From: Lineus longissimus
Taxonomy: Eukaryota > Nemertea > Pilidiophora > Heteronemertea > Lineidae
DNA: 64,000 bases
Reading direction: 5' to 3'
NCBI RefSeq assembly: GCF_910592395.1
Contig: NC_088318.1
Location: 19,096,349 to 19,160,348 of the forward strand
The notes under the pieces are model-generated. The model saw nothing but the letters and a program-made list of their open reading frames with translations, did not search any database and was not told the origin of the DNA. The position numbers and the translations under genes are program-made. Shown here piece by piece: positions 39,901 through 49,600 of this stretch; within the stretch, counting starts at the first letter, position 1; each line of letters opens with the position of its first letter.

Positions 39901-42286
39901 ATGTGACTGGCCTAATCGAATGGTCATGTTGCTGTGGGAGATGTGACTGGCCTAATCGAATGGTCATGTTGCGGCGGGGGATGTGACTGGCCTAATCGAA
40001 TGGTCATGTTGCTGCGAGGGGATGTGACTGGCCTAATCGAATGGTCATGTTGCGGCGGGGGATGTGACTGGCCTAATCGAATGGTCATGTTGCTGCGGGG
40101 GATGTGACTGGCCTAATCGAATGGTCATGTTGCTGCGGGGGGATGTGACTGGCCTAATCGAATGGTCATGTTGCGGCGGGGGATGTGACTGGCCTAATCG
40201 AATGGTCATGTTGCTTCCACCCACCCGGTCAAGATCATTGCCTGGCTGATTAATGAAATAAAGTCTAATGAACTCCTTAACGAGCCTCTCAGATGATGGT
40301 GGGCTGCTAATGCTGCTGCCATTCTTACTCCGCAAACACAAGGTGTGGAGGAACTGCAAGATGAGGATCTTCACCGTGGCCCAGATGGAAGACAACAGCA
40401 TCCAGATGGAGAAAGATTTACAGATGTTTCTGTATCAGCTGAGGTTGGATGCTGAAGTGGCTGTAGTCGAGATGACCGATAGCGATATCTCTGCTTACAC
40501 GTACGAGCGGACGTTAATGATGGAACAGAGAACGGCCATGTTGAGGGAGATGAAACTCCCCAAGAAGGAGATGGAGGTAGTATTTCCTCATAGTAACTTG
40601 TAGTTTATTGCCGTAGCATGTCATAGCATTCTCATTCATGACCTTATTGATATCTTGGTTCTGTGATTCCCGAGAGAAGTCATCAGCTGCTAGGCACGCC
40701 CAGGCTACAACTATTTAGCATGTGACAACCTGCACATCTTGTTGGTTGTTTCGATGTGCCGTCAACACAGCCCAGTCACCTTGGCAAGTGGTCAGAAGGA
40801 CGCGAAGGAATGTACTCTTTGACTATCATGTTGTTGAAATGCTGGTATCCAGTCCTAAATGGTAACAAGTCACCCTCAGTTGTCAAGGATTTATCAAAGA
40901 TTTTCTTTCTTAGGTTCAACGCAAATGGGGGAGAAACTTACCAAGGGTTTGTTTATGAACTTGATTGAAGCATTTGAGAGAGTTCTCAAATCCCCTGTTC
41001 CTGATCAGTCTGCCTAAGCTCTCCTCTTCAGCTAATCATTCATTCTAGATAACCTGTTCTGATTGAAAGATGTCTCTTTGGCCCTGCACTATCCCAACCT
41101 TTCTTTCCTCCCAATCACCAACGACCACTTCAACCAACTTGATCTTTACCATCCATTTCCAATCATCCCTCCTATTCCCATCCCGAGTTTGTTCTCCCAA
41201 AGCTGTATCTTAAGGCATTGAGTGTTTGGGGTGAACACAAACATTACAAAGCCAACTGTACTTGATAAGAAAGAGTTCTATGAGTAGCAGTATCAGGATG
41301 CTATGACCCCCCCATTCTGGTTCTGGTGTTTAAATCAGCTACTGTCATCTGTAGACAACTGGCTTTCAGCCTTGAAAAACTAAACCGGACAGAGAAACAT
41401 TGGTGCAGACAAACATTATGACTTGTACTCCACCGCCCTGACCAGTGTTTGGTGTGCACTGCATTGAGAATAGAGATGCCCCATTGAGATGTTGAACTGT
41501 GCGTGCTCCTTTTCCAGCTCCAACCCCAGAACATTCTAGACCAGTGCCACACACCTGGCACCTCAGCACAGAGCATCAAGATCAACCTGCAGTCAGTTCC
41601 TGAGGAGGAGAAGAAGGATGAGGCAGCAGAGTCACTCTCCCCCATGAAACCAGAAGAAGCCAATCAGTTCACATTCACGCCTGGTGCTTCCAAACTGAGG
41701 AAGGAGTTCCTCAATCTCCAACCGTAAGTCTCATTGGTTAGCTGAGAATGAGTATGAAACCAATGTTTTATTTCACGTTGAAATCTAACGCTGAGAATTC
41801 ATTGTTCTGTTCACATGCCTTGGAGTGTTATTGGGACTACCCAACCTTAGCTGAGGTTTGAGATTCAAGGTCTGAGACACAGAAGTGTTACGGTCTGACA
41901 CCCGATGTCTCAATTTCTGTTTCTCTGTTTGCAGGGATGAGAAGAATGTGAAGCGTATGCACACGGCCGTCAAGCTTAATGAGAAGATCGTGGAGAGATC
42001 CCATGATGCTCAGCTTGTTGTCCTCAATCTGCCTGGACCGCCCAAGACGAAGAAGGGAGAACATAACTGTATCCTTTTATGAATATGACGTGATTTCTAG
42101 TCAAAACATCCTCATGTCAAATATTGAATAATTTGACCCAAATCCTTTCCACAAACCTAACAGTCTATGTGATTTCTCCTTAACCATTGCCAAGATATGG
42201 AGTTCTTGGAGGTTTTAACGGAGGGTCTTGACCGGTGTGTGATGGTACGCGGAGGAGGACGGGAGGTGATCACCATCTACTCGTAA
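9886..42286 (+). CDS. K-Cl cotransporter (SLC12A4-7 family), 22 exons
   Basis: Exons: 9886-10045, 30723-30787, 31005-31124, 31336-31482, 31846-32031, 32168-32397, 32600-32808, 33083-33223, 33421-33519, 33799-33856, 35995-36113, 36355-36529, 36715-36813, 37099-37218, 37388-37581, 37846-38014, 38322-38428, 38594-38710, 40293-40576, 41518-41723, 41935-42068, 42195-42286. Phases agree throughout; 1076 aa, the usual KCC length. KCC landmarks are [20 protein letters not shown], four cysteines and N-glycosylation sequons in the loop encoded by exon 7, [36 protein letters not shown], the site around [10 protein letters not shown], and the terminus [12 protein letters not shown]. It should exchange K+ and Cl- electroneutrally across the plasma membrane. 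RFTV at residues 4-7 fits a SPAK/OSR1 docking site. Introns 9, 18 and 21 look U12-type. Exon 19/20 joins a variable C-terminal region, so a small exon there could be missed. Confidence 0.95.
12128..12712. repeat. 14-bp minisatellite, about 42 copies
   Basis: Unit GTGTCAAACACCCC, with occasional T-for-A (CAATC) and CATCCC variants. Each unit contains the short dyad GTGT-CAA-ACAC and a run of four C. Because 14 is not a multiple of 3, three units make a 42-bp period that stays open in all plus frames and produces long [14 protein letters not shown]-like reading frames. These are artefacts of the repeat. Confidence 0.97.
13878..14041. mobile_element. Inverted-repeat MITE, family 3
   Basis: Arms at 13878-13919 and 14002-14041 are imperfect reverse complements of each other (left arm includes GGCTAATCCTATGAATGAGT; right arm includes ATATAGGATTAGTCAT). 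The internal part has no reading frame. A related single arm occurs at 42637-42676. Confidence 0.65.
14640..15799 (+). mobile_element. Core-repeat element copy A (HINE/pearl-like)
   Basis: It begins in a T-tract followed by AGCTCACCTC and ends GAGGTGAGCACAATGGCC...TTCATT, so the ends carry a subterminal inverted repeat. The 5' end also folds locally (GCTCACCTC...GAGGTGAGC). A (CGT)n tract follows at about 14690-14765, then roughly three diverged core units of about 300 bp. The 3' end has the palindrome AATGGCC-CT-GGCCATT. Each core unit starts near GGCACGTTTC and carries CCACCAGGGGGC-like and AAGGTCACAGAGGTCA motifs. It lies in intron 1 of the cotransporter and is nearly identical to copy C. 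No protein is encoded. The Helentron-derived assignment is inferred from architecture. Confidence 0.75.
17677..17874. mobile_element. MITE with 36-bp terminal inverted repeats
   Basis: The arms 17677-17712 and 17839-17874 match at 34 of 36 positions and start ATATGTGACCC, continuing through CACAGCAAAACCAGGCG. The 126-bp interior has no coding potential. The sharp, nearly perfect arms suggest a fairly recent insertion. Superfamily not determined. Confidence 0.85.
18222..18450. repeat. 25-bp minisatellite, about 9 copies
   Basis: Unit AGCAGCTCTACAGGAATGTG plus AGGAG or ATGAG. Copies are almost identical, with one alternating G/T position. Intronic. Confidence 0.95.
22330..22675 (+). CDS. Alternative first coding exon (1b) of the K-Cl cotransporter
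   Basis: An ATG at 22330 opens a 115-codon frame (begins [14 protein letters not shown], ends near AFEQEETGT) that reaches a donor ACAG|GTATGA in phase 1, the phase required by exon 2 at 30723. Joining gives ...[16 protein letters not shown]. The opening resembles the MPxxFTVVPV start of vertebrate KCC1/KCC4, while exon 1a (MSVRFTVT) resembles KCC3a. The protein would be 1138 aa. Composition is acidic and polar, as expected of a cytosolic KCC N-terminus. Exon 1b has no RFxV/I docking motif. No transcript evidence is available; a separate unrelated exon or chance frame is possible but the phase and the motif argue against it. Confidence 0.7.
23914..23980. repeat. 21-bp tandem repeat, about 3 copies
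   Basis: Unit CCACCAGGCTTTTGGTGCTG plus T, ending in a variant CCACTAGGCTT. Intronic. The unit contains the dyad CACCA...TGGTG. Confidence 0.85.
25830..25903. mobile_element. Very short mariner-like MITE
   Basis: TACAGGGTGTCCCAAAAG (25830-25847) faces CTTTTGGGATACTGTA (25888-25903). The arms are imperfect reverse complements that begin and end in TA, as in Tc1/mariner-type insertions; GGTGTCCCAAAAG is reminiscent of mariner termini. Total length is only 74 bp. Confidence 0.5.
26640..26725 (-). mobile_element. tRNA-derived SINE remnant
   Basis: On the minus strand the segment GGCTCACGGTCAGGAG is nearly the same as the tRNA-like segment of the SINE at 55365-55505 (GGACTCACGGTCAGGAG), followed by a degenerate B box. 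The tail is not recognisable. Confidence 0.4.
27477..28111. repeat. 64-bp minisatellite, about 10 copies
   Basis: Unit starts CGGCTCGGTCTAAAGCTGTC and ends TGTGTCTGCCTGAC. It contains the dyad CTGCTGCAG. Copies differ by a few A/G changes. Intronic, followed 300 bases later by another array. Confidence 0.97.
28409..28740. repeat. 66-bp minisatellite, 5 copies
   Basis: Five essentially identical 66-bp units beginning GCATCAGAGTGTGGAGTGTG. Two internal dyads are visible: GGAGTGTGACTCC and GAGAAG...CTTCTC. Since 66 is a multiple of 3, several frames on both strands remain open; none has an independent start, splice or homology support. Confidence 0.96.
29188..29787. repeat. 51-bp minisatellite, about 12 copies
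   Basis: Unit CACTGACTGGGCTTTGGCCC followed by ACCCTCACTGTGTTATGACA and GGACCTGGACT. It includes the palindrome GGGCTTTGGCCC. Reading frames of 210-227 codons on both strands arise only because 51 is a multiple of 3. Confidence 0.97.
31046..31273 (+). repeat. 79-bp tandem duplication spanning the exon 3 donor of the K-Cl cotransporter
   Basis: The stretch ending exon 3 (ACAAAAGTCAAA|GTGAGTGAGC) and the first part of intron 3 occur twice at a 79-bp offset, with donors at 31125 and 31204. One substitution (TTTATG versus TTTTTG) separates the copies. Using the distal donor would run into an in-frame TGA within five codons. Confidence 0.9.
31595..31678. repeat. 42-bp tandem duplication in intron 4
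   Basis: Two exact consecutive copies of a unit starting ATTGATATTTCATTACATGG and ending CCCCCTGTGTGG. It sits 113 bases after the exon 4 donor. Confidence 0.93.
32804..32921 (+). promoter_or_regulatory. Duplicated splice donor at exon 7 (possible 19-residue insert)
   Basis: A 57-bp unit beginning at the exon 7 donor (GTAAGCAACAAGAGTTGGAT) is repeated in tandem. The donors at 32809 and 32866 are both G|GTAAGC and both in phase 1. Use of the second would add 19 in-frame residues ([19 protein letters not shown]) after GGGVFV in the large extracellular loop, giving a 1095-aa isoform. The duplicate is nearly exact. The proximal donor matches the length of known KCC proteins, so it is taken as the main one. 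Confidence 0.75.
33520..33798 (+). other. U12-type intron 9 of the K-Cl cotransporter
   Basis: The donor is GTATCCTTTA, matching the minor-spliceosome consensus RTATCCTTT. The 3' end has TTTTCCTTAGC (33777-33787), close to the U12 branch consensus TTCCTTRAY but with G at the usual branch A. The acceptor AG follows about 13 bases later. Phase 1, splitting a Tyr codon in [13 protein letters not shown]. Confidence 0.8.
33891..35815 (+). mobile_element. Core-repeat element copy B (HINE/pearl-like)
   Basis: It starts TTTTTGGCTCACCGTA and ends TACGGTGAGCACAATGGCC...TTCATT, so its subterminal inverted repeat differs from that of copies A and C but still pairs with itself. A pure (CGT)n tract occupies about 33936-33994. 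Five to six core units of about 300 bp follow, each with GGCACGTTTCTTAACC, a CCACCAGGGGGCC block and, in most, AAGGTCACAGAGGTCA. The 3' hairpin is AATGGCC-CC-TGGCCGTT. It fills most of intron 10 of the cotransporter. Confidence 0.75.
35943..35968. repeat. (CAT)n microsatellite
   Basis: A short CATCATCAT run of about eight repeats, directly followed by AATGATGATG, so the run is weakly self-complementary. It lies 27 bases before exon 11 of the cotransporter, close to the branch region. Confidence 0.9.
38730..39417. repeat. 41/32-bp compound minisatellite with 260-bp higher-order period
   Basis: Two unit lengths alternate. The long one (41 bp) adds TTATGTGGGCAGA before GGGGCAATGTTGCCTCGGGG; the short one (32 bp) has GTTGATGGGGCAATG. 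The order four long plus three short occurs twice, shown by the marker variant TATGTTGGCAGATGG at 38846 and again 260 bases later. This points to duplication of a block rather than single units. GGCAATGTTGCC is an internal dyad. Confidence 0.95.
39494..40215. repeat. 41-bp minisatellite, about 17 copies
   Basis: Unit GATGTGACTGGCCTAATCGA followed by ATGGTCATGTTGCTGCGAGGG. Variants affect mainly the G-rich end (GCGGGGG, GTGGGG). It lies between the compound array and the U12 branch site. Confidence 0.96.
42069..42194 (+). other. U12-type intron 21 of the K-Cl cotransporter
   Basis: This 126-bp intron has donor GTATCCTTTT and branch site TCTCCTTAAC (42175-42184), followed by the acceptor AAG at 42192-42194. 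Both signals match the minor-spliceosome consensus. Phase 1, splitting the Tyr of NYMEFLEVL, a junction supported by the well-conserved KCC C-terminus. Confidence 0.92.
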
Positions 42287-45200
42287 CGGCTCGGTGCCAC
42301 CACTGAGAGATCGAGGCCAACAGCAATAACGTGGATGCAGCAGGTCCTTCTGAGGATCCACTTAGTCACAAGTCAGAGAAGACTGGACATTTTTGAAAAT
42401 GACTCCATTTGCACAATTGATCAGAAGGAATTAGTGTCGTTTTTATTACAAGAAATAAAGTCAAATATAGATCATATTATTCCAATAGATTTCAGTGAAA
42501 AGTTAAATTGGTTCTCAGTATAGATTTTCAGTGGATTTTTCTCTGGTCAGTATGTTATGTAATAAATGACCTCAAAGCACACTAGTATACACACAACAAC
42601 ATTGACAGCCAACAGTTAGAAAAGGTCTTTTGAAATGTGACTAATCCCATATGAGTGAATGTTAATTACCTCTAATAACATGCATTGCTAGCAAAAGGGA
42701 TTATGTGACTTGGTTTATAGCCTTTGCATGGATAATTCAGTGGATATGTTTGAACATCAATCAACAGATGAGGATACTTGGGCACCAAGGACCACGAGTA
42801 CAAATGTCAATAGAAGAGTCTTGAATTCTTGGCACTTTTCATGTTGGAAGGTTTTGGTGCCAAATCAATTGGTCAAGTGGTATAAAGGTGATAGTTGTGT
42901 TAGGGAGACATATGTGTTGCCAATCTGAATCATGAGATTCCTGATAAGATCCATTATAGTCGGTGCACTCCTGTGCTCGCCTTGATGCCATTTTGTACGA
43001 AGTGTCCTCCAAGACTTGATTGTTGATGATTTAAAGGGGGCTTGTTATTCTCAGGGAAGTTTAACAAATCTAATGATTCGGATTGGTAAACCTTTGGTTT
43101 CAGAGGAACCCGTGTTCCTTCTTGCGTTCTCTTGTATTGAGAGTTACTGTTGATGATCATGTATGCTTACAATGAGACTTGTTCAATTGAAAAACAGATG
43201 AGTCCCCTCAAATACAGCTGTATCTGACAGGCTTGTGAAACGTCAGTCAATTGGCTAAAATCTTTTTCCCGGCGTTGATCAGCTCAGTGTTTGTCTGGTC
43301 TCCTTGGATGGATAAAGATTCATTGTGATACCGGTACGTAATTCATGGGATTTACCACACTCCACAAAGCTGGAAGGAATAGTTTGTGAAACAAATATAG
43401 TTTTGTAATGTTGTTAAATTTTTAGATGCTCAAGATGCTTTTAAAAACCATGCAGACCCCAAGCCCTTTAGCATGTTTAATTGCCTGTCATTTTAGGCTG
43501 CAATTCATGTCACACACATTATATCTAGTGACCCAAGGCCCCTGCCTGCTCCTTTCAGCTCTGTCCTGGATATTGGGTCTAATCTCCAGGTAAAAAATCC
43601 ACAAGTCACAACTTCCTGAAGAATCTAACCCCAGGAAATTCTAGTCTATCTCTTCAATAATTTCATGTAAGTTCAAAAATAAAATTTCTAAAATTTCAAA
43701 AAATCAAAATTGCAAATATATGAAAATGTTTCAAAGATTCACTTATTCCAAAAATTTCATTTAGTGCAATTTTGGTAATTTTTGTAATTTTGATATTTTT
43801 GAATTTTGAGTAGAACATCTCCCAGTTAAGGTATGCTTCCATGCTCCACAATTGACGTAATGAAGATATTTTTTTACCATAATTATGGGCCGGGCCCAGC
43901 CTTGATGGACCTTAGTACAGTTACTGTGCTTACTCTATGTAATGCATAAAATGTATAAAACTACAAAAAGTGGTTGTGATATAGTTTGAACTTTTCTAGA
44001 TTTATGCAGATTTGTAGTTAAGACCGTGTATATAAAGTTAAGATAGTTTGGTATTGTCTTCACATATGCCATGTTGTTTAAGGTTTATCTTCACATCAGG
44101 GTTTCACATCACCAGCTTTATGTGTGATATATGGCATGAAACCCAATCTGAAGTTTGGCCTTTCGTGTTGCCCTTTTTTACTTTGTTAGCTTTTATAGCT
44201 TCAATGTTTATAAAAAAAAAATGTTTAGTTTGTACCAGAGAATTTTTGGGGGGGGAATATATATCTGTTTCAAATTGAGATTATAGTTTTGATAGTGAGT
44301 GTGATGAGTTGTCTCCCATGACAATGAACCCACAATAAGGCACACGAGGCTCGCTAACATAAAGTGCCCCCGACAATTAGTCAGTTTACAGTATAGTTCT
44401 GTGCCATAGTATCAAATATGTAAAGAAATGAGTTTTTTATCATCCAGAAATCTTTTAGTTGCACGCTGTAAAATGTGAAACGATCACACTTGTTTCATTT
44501 GTCAGAGGGTCTTTAAGCCCTCCTGCTCACTTTTGGATGTGTTGTCACAACATACTGTCGACCTTTTTCCAGCACCAGAAATTCTCAAAAACCAAGGACT
44601 TCACCGTTTGCTTCATGTAAACTTATCATTTAAATGTATCTGTAAGAGTGCACTGTCATCATTTAGGGAGATTTGAAGTCTTCACACAGATGTGTACATA
44701 TCAAATGGGCTTTTAACATGCCAATAACTTTTCACTGTGAACTGTTTGTCAGACTATTCATATTTGGCAGGAAACTCCAAAAAAGTGCATAACTTGGACG
44801 TGTGAGTCTTCAGTCACCTCTGTCCTCTAAGGTCTGACGAGTTCTCCCATATCAGGAGGTTGATTGGACTTTCTCTGCTTCCATACTCAGTAGACCAACC
44901 AAGTGATCAACAGAGTATTGCACCATATCTTTCACTGTAACTCACCAAACTACTGAATTCTAACTTATTATTTTGTGTACTCATAGAATGACCTGTCTGT
45001 CTTGACCATTATAATGCCTGTCGTTAAATGTCTGTTAGGGCAAATTTGGGTTGAATGTATATTGTGATCAAAACACATTGATCATTAAAAGGGGTCAAAT
45101 TGATGGATTCCAGTTGACTAATAGGTAGCAGCACCTCAATAATTTGTAGATAATTTTGCCGTTCTAATTCTCTCCATTATTTCTGTATTCGTTCTATTGT

Positions 45201-46400
45201 TAGCAGTCTGACATGTTTAAAGAGGTCATTATTTCATCAATAAAAACCCAACAAGTATTACAACAAGAGGTGCATGTGGAAACTTTTTATGTTTATTTTG
45301 ATACCGCTGTATATCGCGATCAGTTTGTGGTCTTCCATGTAGAAGTTTTGTGAGTTGTGATTTCAACAATCTTAAAGAATTGCACCGTGTGCTTGCTTAT
45401 GTATAGAAATTAGAATGCTTCACACAATTCTGTGAATCTCCAAGATCCAAGAGTCTCACAACGTTTTTAAATATTTCAATCAATTGTCAGACGAAACTTC
45501 TGACGCTATACTGTCAAAATGTTTGATTAGCTTTACATGTATGATTTTCTTGTTAATCAAAATGTTTATCTTTGTAGTTTATAGTTTAAAAATGTTCTGA
45601 GATTCAAAATCTCAAAAGAAAATGTTAATTAGGGACCACTGCATGAATTAAAAAATAGAATTATAAATTGGGCCAAGTCCCTCCCCCATCACTACAATTC
45701 AAGCAGCCATTGTGTTCTTTGATTGAAAATGTGTATAAATTTGGCTGACTTTGGCATTGTCTTGGAATAGAGAAATGTTAAGATTTGTTTTGTTCATTGG
45801 TGTTTTCTGAAAACATTTCTCTGATATCAGTTGAGCTTTGAATCGTCACACTTGTTAAGAGTTTCCCCTTGAAGAGTAAGCCGGGTAAGTTGGGTGGTTT
45901 TTATTCAGTTCATCATTGATTCGACCTGAGGCCTGCCTCCACATGGTGATCAAGAGGAAATAATGTCTGAACAGTGACTTTAATTGAAACTATAGTTTGA
46001 TACAGTGACAGTGTTTTCAAAACTATGCCAAAGATACATTTTCACAAAAATCATATTTCCTGGTTCACCCACCATGCTTGTGATGCATGTGTATTGCTGG
46101 CAGAGCCACCTAGTGGAATGCTTGGTTCTCTATTCGATGAAAATAAATAAAATTGTTTGCAAAAATATTCTTCCGTTATTTCTTTGATGAACTGACGTAT
46201 AAAGTCTGAGCCCATTGAAGCTTGGTGTCACATTAGGTCAGCCCGACTAGATGGAGACCGTCTGAGCCTTCTTTGGTGACATAAATCAAGATTAGTAAAT
46301 TACTGCATACCTAGATAACCAGTTACCATCTGTGAGAGATGGTTGTGAAAAGATCCAAGCCATCTGAAGACGGGACATGGCTGTCCTGTGATATACATGC
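42287..46400 (+). other. Cotransporter 3' untranslated region and spacer
   Basis: No gene is recognised. AATAAA signals occur at 42454 and 42561, and more lie further on, for example near 46145. The region is AT-rich; 43670-43810 is a low-complexity stretch of AAAATTTC/GAAATTTT-like words that can fold on itself. 42637-42709 is a small MITE relative. Confidence 0.5.
42637..42709. mobile_element. Single-arm relative of MITE family 3
   Basis: TGACTAATCCCATATGAGTG and the following GAATGTTAATTACCTCTAA resemble the arms at 13878 and 14002. A degenerate partner (GGGATTATGTGAC) closes it after about 60 bases, so it is an internally deleted copy or a fragment. Confidence 0.45.
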
Positions 46401-46416
46401 GAAATGTTCGAGGCAT

Positions 46417-46671
46417 TATAAAAATTGTGCCCGCTATGAAGGGCGGTATACCGAAATGTCGTCGAATTATGGGTGACGGCCGACGATTTGGACGTGATCC
46501 GCGGTGTCTAAATCAACAACACACGAGTATGATCTTAAAATAGATACTGACACGATAATGAACGGAATTCCACGCCGTGACGTCATTTGCACCGACGAAC
46601 GGCCATTCCCCACAAAATTGGTGGACTATCGGATCTTCAGGCATGCAACAATGTATCTCGATAGTGACAAG
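46417..46671 (+). promoter_or_regulatory. Candidate TATA box and leader of the syntrophin gene
   Basis: TATAAAAA lies at 46417-46424, about 250 bases before the chosen start. The leader contains a five-codon upstream frame (ATG 46529, stop 46541-46543) and two in-frame ATGs at 46558 and 46651 that would extend the protein. The assignment as promoter is inferred from position only. Confidence 0.35.
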
Positions 46672-49600
46672 ATGGCGGCCGGAGTAGCTCGGTCTGGCCT
46701 TCTTGAGGTGTATATTCGCCAACAATGGTGCCGTGTTTACTGCATGCTAAACGAGGATTCGCTTGTGCTGAGTTTAGATGAGAACCCAGACGCTAATGGT
46801 GTTCCTGGGGAGGCCCAGCGCCGCGATCATGAGAATCACAGCGAGCAAACCTTCTACCCAGATTCTGGTGAGCTGCCCGATTCCATTGCTGGTCAGAGAC
46901 GTCACGTCAGAGTGGCCAAGGAAGAGACGAATGGTCTTGGCATCAGCATCAAGGGGGGAAGGGAAAATAAGATGCCCATCCTGATAAGCAAAATATTCAA
47001 GGGCATGGCTGCAGATAATACAGAGAAACTTTATGTCGGCGACGCCATTCTGCAAGTCAACGGAGAAGACCTTCGAGAGGCAACACACGACGAGGCTGTC
47101 CGCGCCCTGAAGAGGGCGGGCAAGGTTGTTGATTTAGAAGGTAAGTCGCGTCATACTCTTATATCATGTTCATTTTCAGGACAAGCACTCATCTCTGTTC
47201 CGCCTGTTTTGACTTTGGCATTGACATTGTGCAAGAACATGAAGAATCGGGAAGATGAGACATACCTTCTGTTTGGAGACATTAGCTGCACTTGCAGTTG
47301 CACAAATTTGAAAAGGCCTCGGCCATTCACAGATACGTTGGTGTTCTGACGCTTCTATCTTGGGCCTTTTCGACAGAGACGAATCGGAGCCATAACAAAT
47401 CAAATACGCACACTCACGACACGTCAGAATGCCGAAGCTGACCGCGGACAATGGCATAAAGCCACAGTGACCCTGGTGTTCCATGTGAAACGCATGTCTG
47501 GTGTCTGATCGGTACCCAAACAAACTTCTACAAAAAGGTTTATTATTGTACCGCCATAACGGACTACATGTATATTTTAATTTCAATTTTAGCATTATTT
47601 GGTGTCATGTGTGATTGTTGTGCACCGTCATTGTATCTTTATGATTATATCATGACTGCTCCAAGCCAGGAAGCACACTGAACGCCTAATGATTATCAAG
47701 GGGCTCTCATACCTTGATCCAGTTCCACTCATTCCTGCCACACAGTGTTTACATGAACACATTCTCCAGCAGACTGAAGTGATTGATCAAATCTGGTCTT
47801 GATAAGTGTCTCACAAGTAAACTGTAATTCAGTAATTTAAATGCAACTGACACTTTAAAGGGACAATATAGGCAGCAGCTAGGCAGGCAAGATAAAGTTT
47901 CACGAAGTCGCCAATAGGGGTCTCTCACAACTCACAATACATCGAAATGATTCATGCTTGTGTACGGGAATATATGGGTGCTGAATCTGACATGACCCAG
48001 GGCCGTTACTGTGTATATTATGAGTCACCTTAAGATGGCTAAGTAGCCCCTCTGCTCCTGCCTATAGTCCCCCTGTGTTGGGTGAAAATAGGCCAAAGCA
48101 AGGGGTTGGAATTGGTGGTCTTCAGGTGACTACACGTAGAATGCACTGTTGGGGAACTTGTTTATCAGTGATTTAGCAATAATATCACTAATCTAAAAAC
48201 ATCACCTAAATGTACGTGCTTTGTCTCCCTAAAATGTTTCGGCTCACGTTTTGAAATACATGTGTGGTCTGGAATAAACCATGTAAACCAAATACTCAGA
48301 TATTCATATCTAACAGTGCCAATCCGATGCATGACTGAAACCTTTTTGATATAGGCTTTTCTCGCACTGTCCAGGAATGCCAGGGTCGCTCAAGGAGCCA
48401 TTGCCCCTTTCTTACCCCAGGTGACGTTGATGTCACCCCACGCACTGTGGTCCACGTAGATTCACGCACTGACTGTGGTCCACGCAGATTCACGCACTGT
48501 GGTCCACGCAGATTCACGCACTGACTGTGGTCCACGCAGATTCACGCACTGTGTTCCACGCAGATTCACGCACTGTGGTCCACGCAGATTCACGCACTGG
48601 TCCACGCAGATTCACGCACTGGTCCACGCAGATTCACGCACTGACTGTGGTCCACGCAGATTCACGCACTGACTGTGGTCCACGCAGATTCACGCACTGA
48701 CTGTGGTCCACGCAGATTGACGCACTGTGGTCCACCCAGATTCACGCACTGACTGTGGTCCACGCAGATTCACGCACTGACTGTGGTCCACGCAGATTCA
48801 CGCACTGACTGTGGTCCACGCAGATTCACGCACTGTGGTCCACGCAGATTCACGCACTGACTGTGGTCCACGCAGATTCACGCACTGACTGTGGTCCACG
48901 CAGATTCACGCACTGTGGTCCACGCAGATTCACGCACTGTGGTCCATGCAGATTCACGCACTGTGGTCCACCCAGATTCACGCACTGTGGTCCACGCACT
49001 GTGGTCCACGCACTGTGGTCCACGCCTGTCCATGCCGTATTGGATTTTTTAATTTTAAAAAGTGAAAGCCGAGTTTGATTGTATTCAAATATATTACAGA
49101 TGGAAACCAATTGTAAATGCCATTATGTTGTGACCGAATGGGACATTGATTGGTTGGTATGGGGCGGACATCAAGTCCAGTGGGAATATTTGTTTTAAGA
49201 TGAAGTGGTTCTTTAGTGTTTTTTAGTAGCCCGTACATTGTTTACATGTGGAACCGTAAAAAAAGACCAGGAACACTCACAAGAAGTGAAATGTTGTCAC
49301 ACATGAATTGTGGGAATGTTGTTGTAGTGAGCATTGCTTATAACATATCGATGGAACTGGCTCTTCAATCCTGGTTTCTTATTGAGTGATTTGTTCTTGT
49401 GGGATTTGGTCAGAGCAAATGAAGCCAATGGCTTCCTCAATCAACTCGCTGATTTCCCTTGATGCTTGCTCGTGATATATGTGGCCAAGTATATTGAACA
49501 CTTTCTTTTCATTTTCTGTTTTGACCATTACTTCTTTCTCTTGGTTGAGATAAGGTTGAGAAAAGACAAAGAGGTGGTTGATAAATCATGTAAAAACTAG

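Larger units (their letters stand above)
38711..40292 (+). other. U12-type intron 18 of the K-Cl cotransporter
   Basis: The donor is GTATCCTTTG and the branch site CTCCTTAAC (40273-40281) lies 12-13 bases before the acceptor, a full match to the minor-spliceosome pattern. Phase 1, splitting the His codon in WWIVHDGG. About 90% of this intron consists of two minisatellites (38730-39417 and 39494-40215). Confidence 0.9.

Noticed and set aside
40914-41017. Possible KCC exon between exons 19 and 20 ([16 protein letters not shown])
   Set aside because: Acceptor-like CTTAG is present, but there is no good donor, the frame ends in a stop, and no resemblance to the KCC C-terminus is seen.
46504-46671. 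N-terminal extension of the syntrophin
   Set aside because: The frame is open upstream, and ATGs at 46558 and 46651 are in frame, but the start at 46672 has the best context and matches the family N-terminus. Kept only as a possibility.
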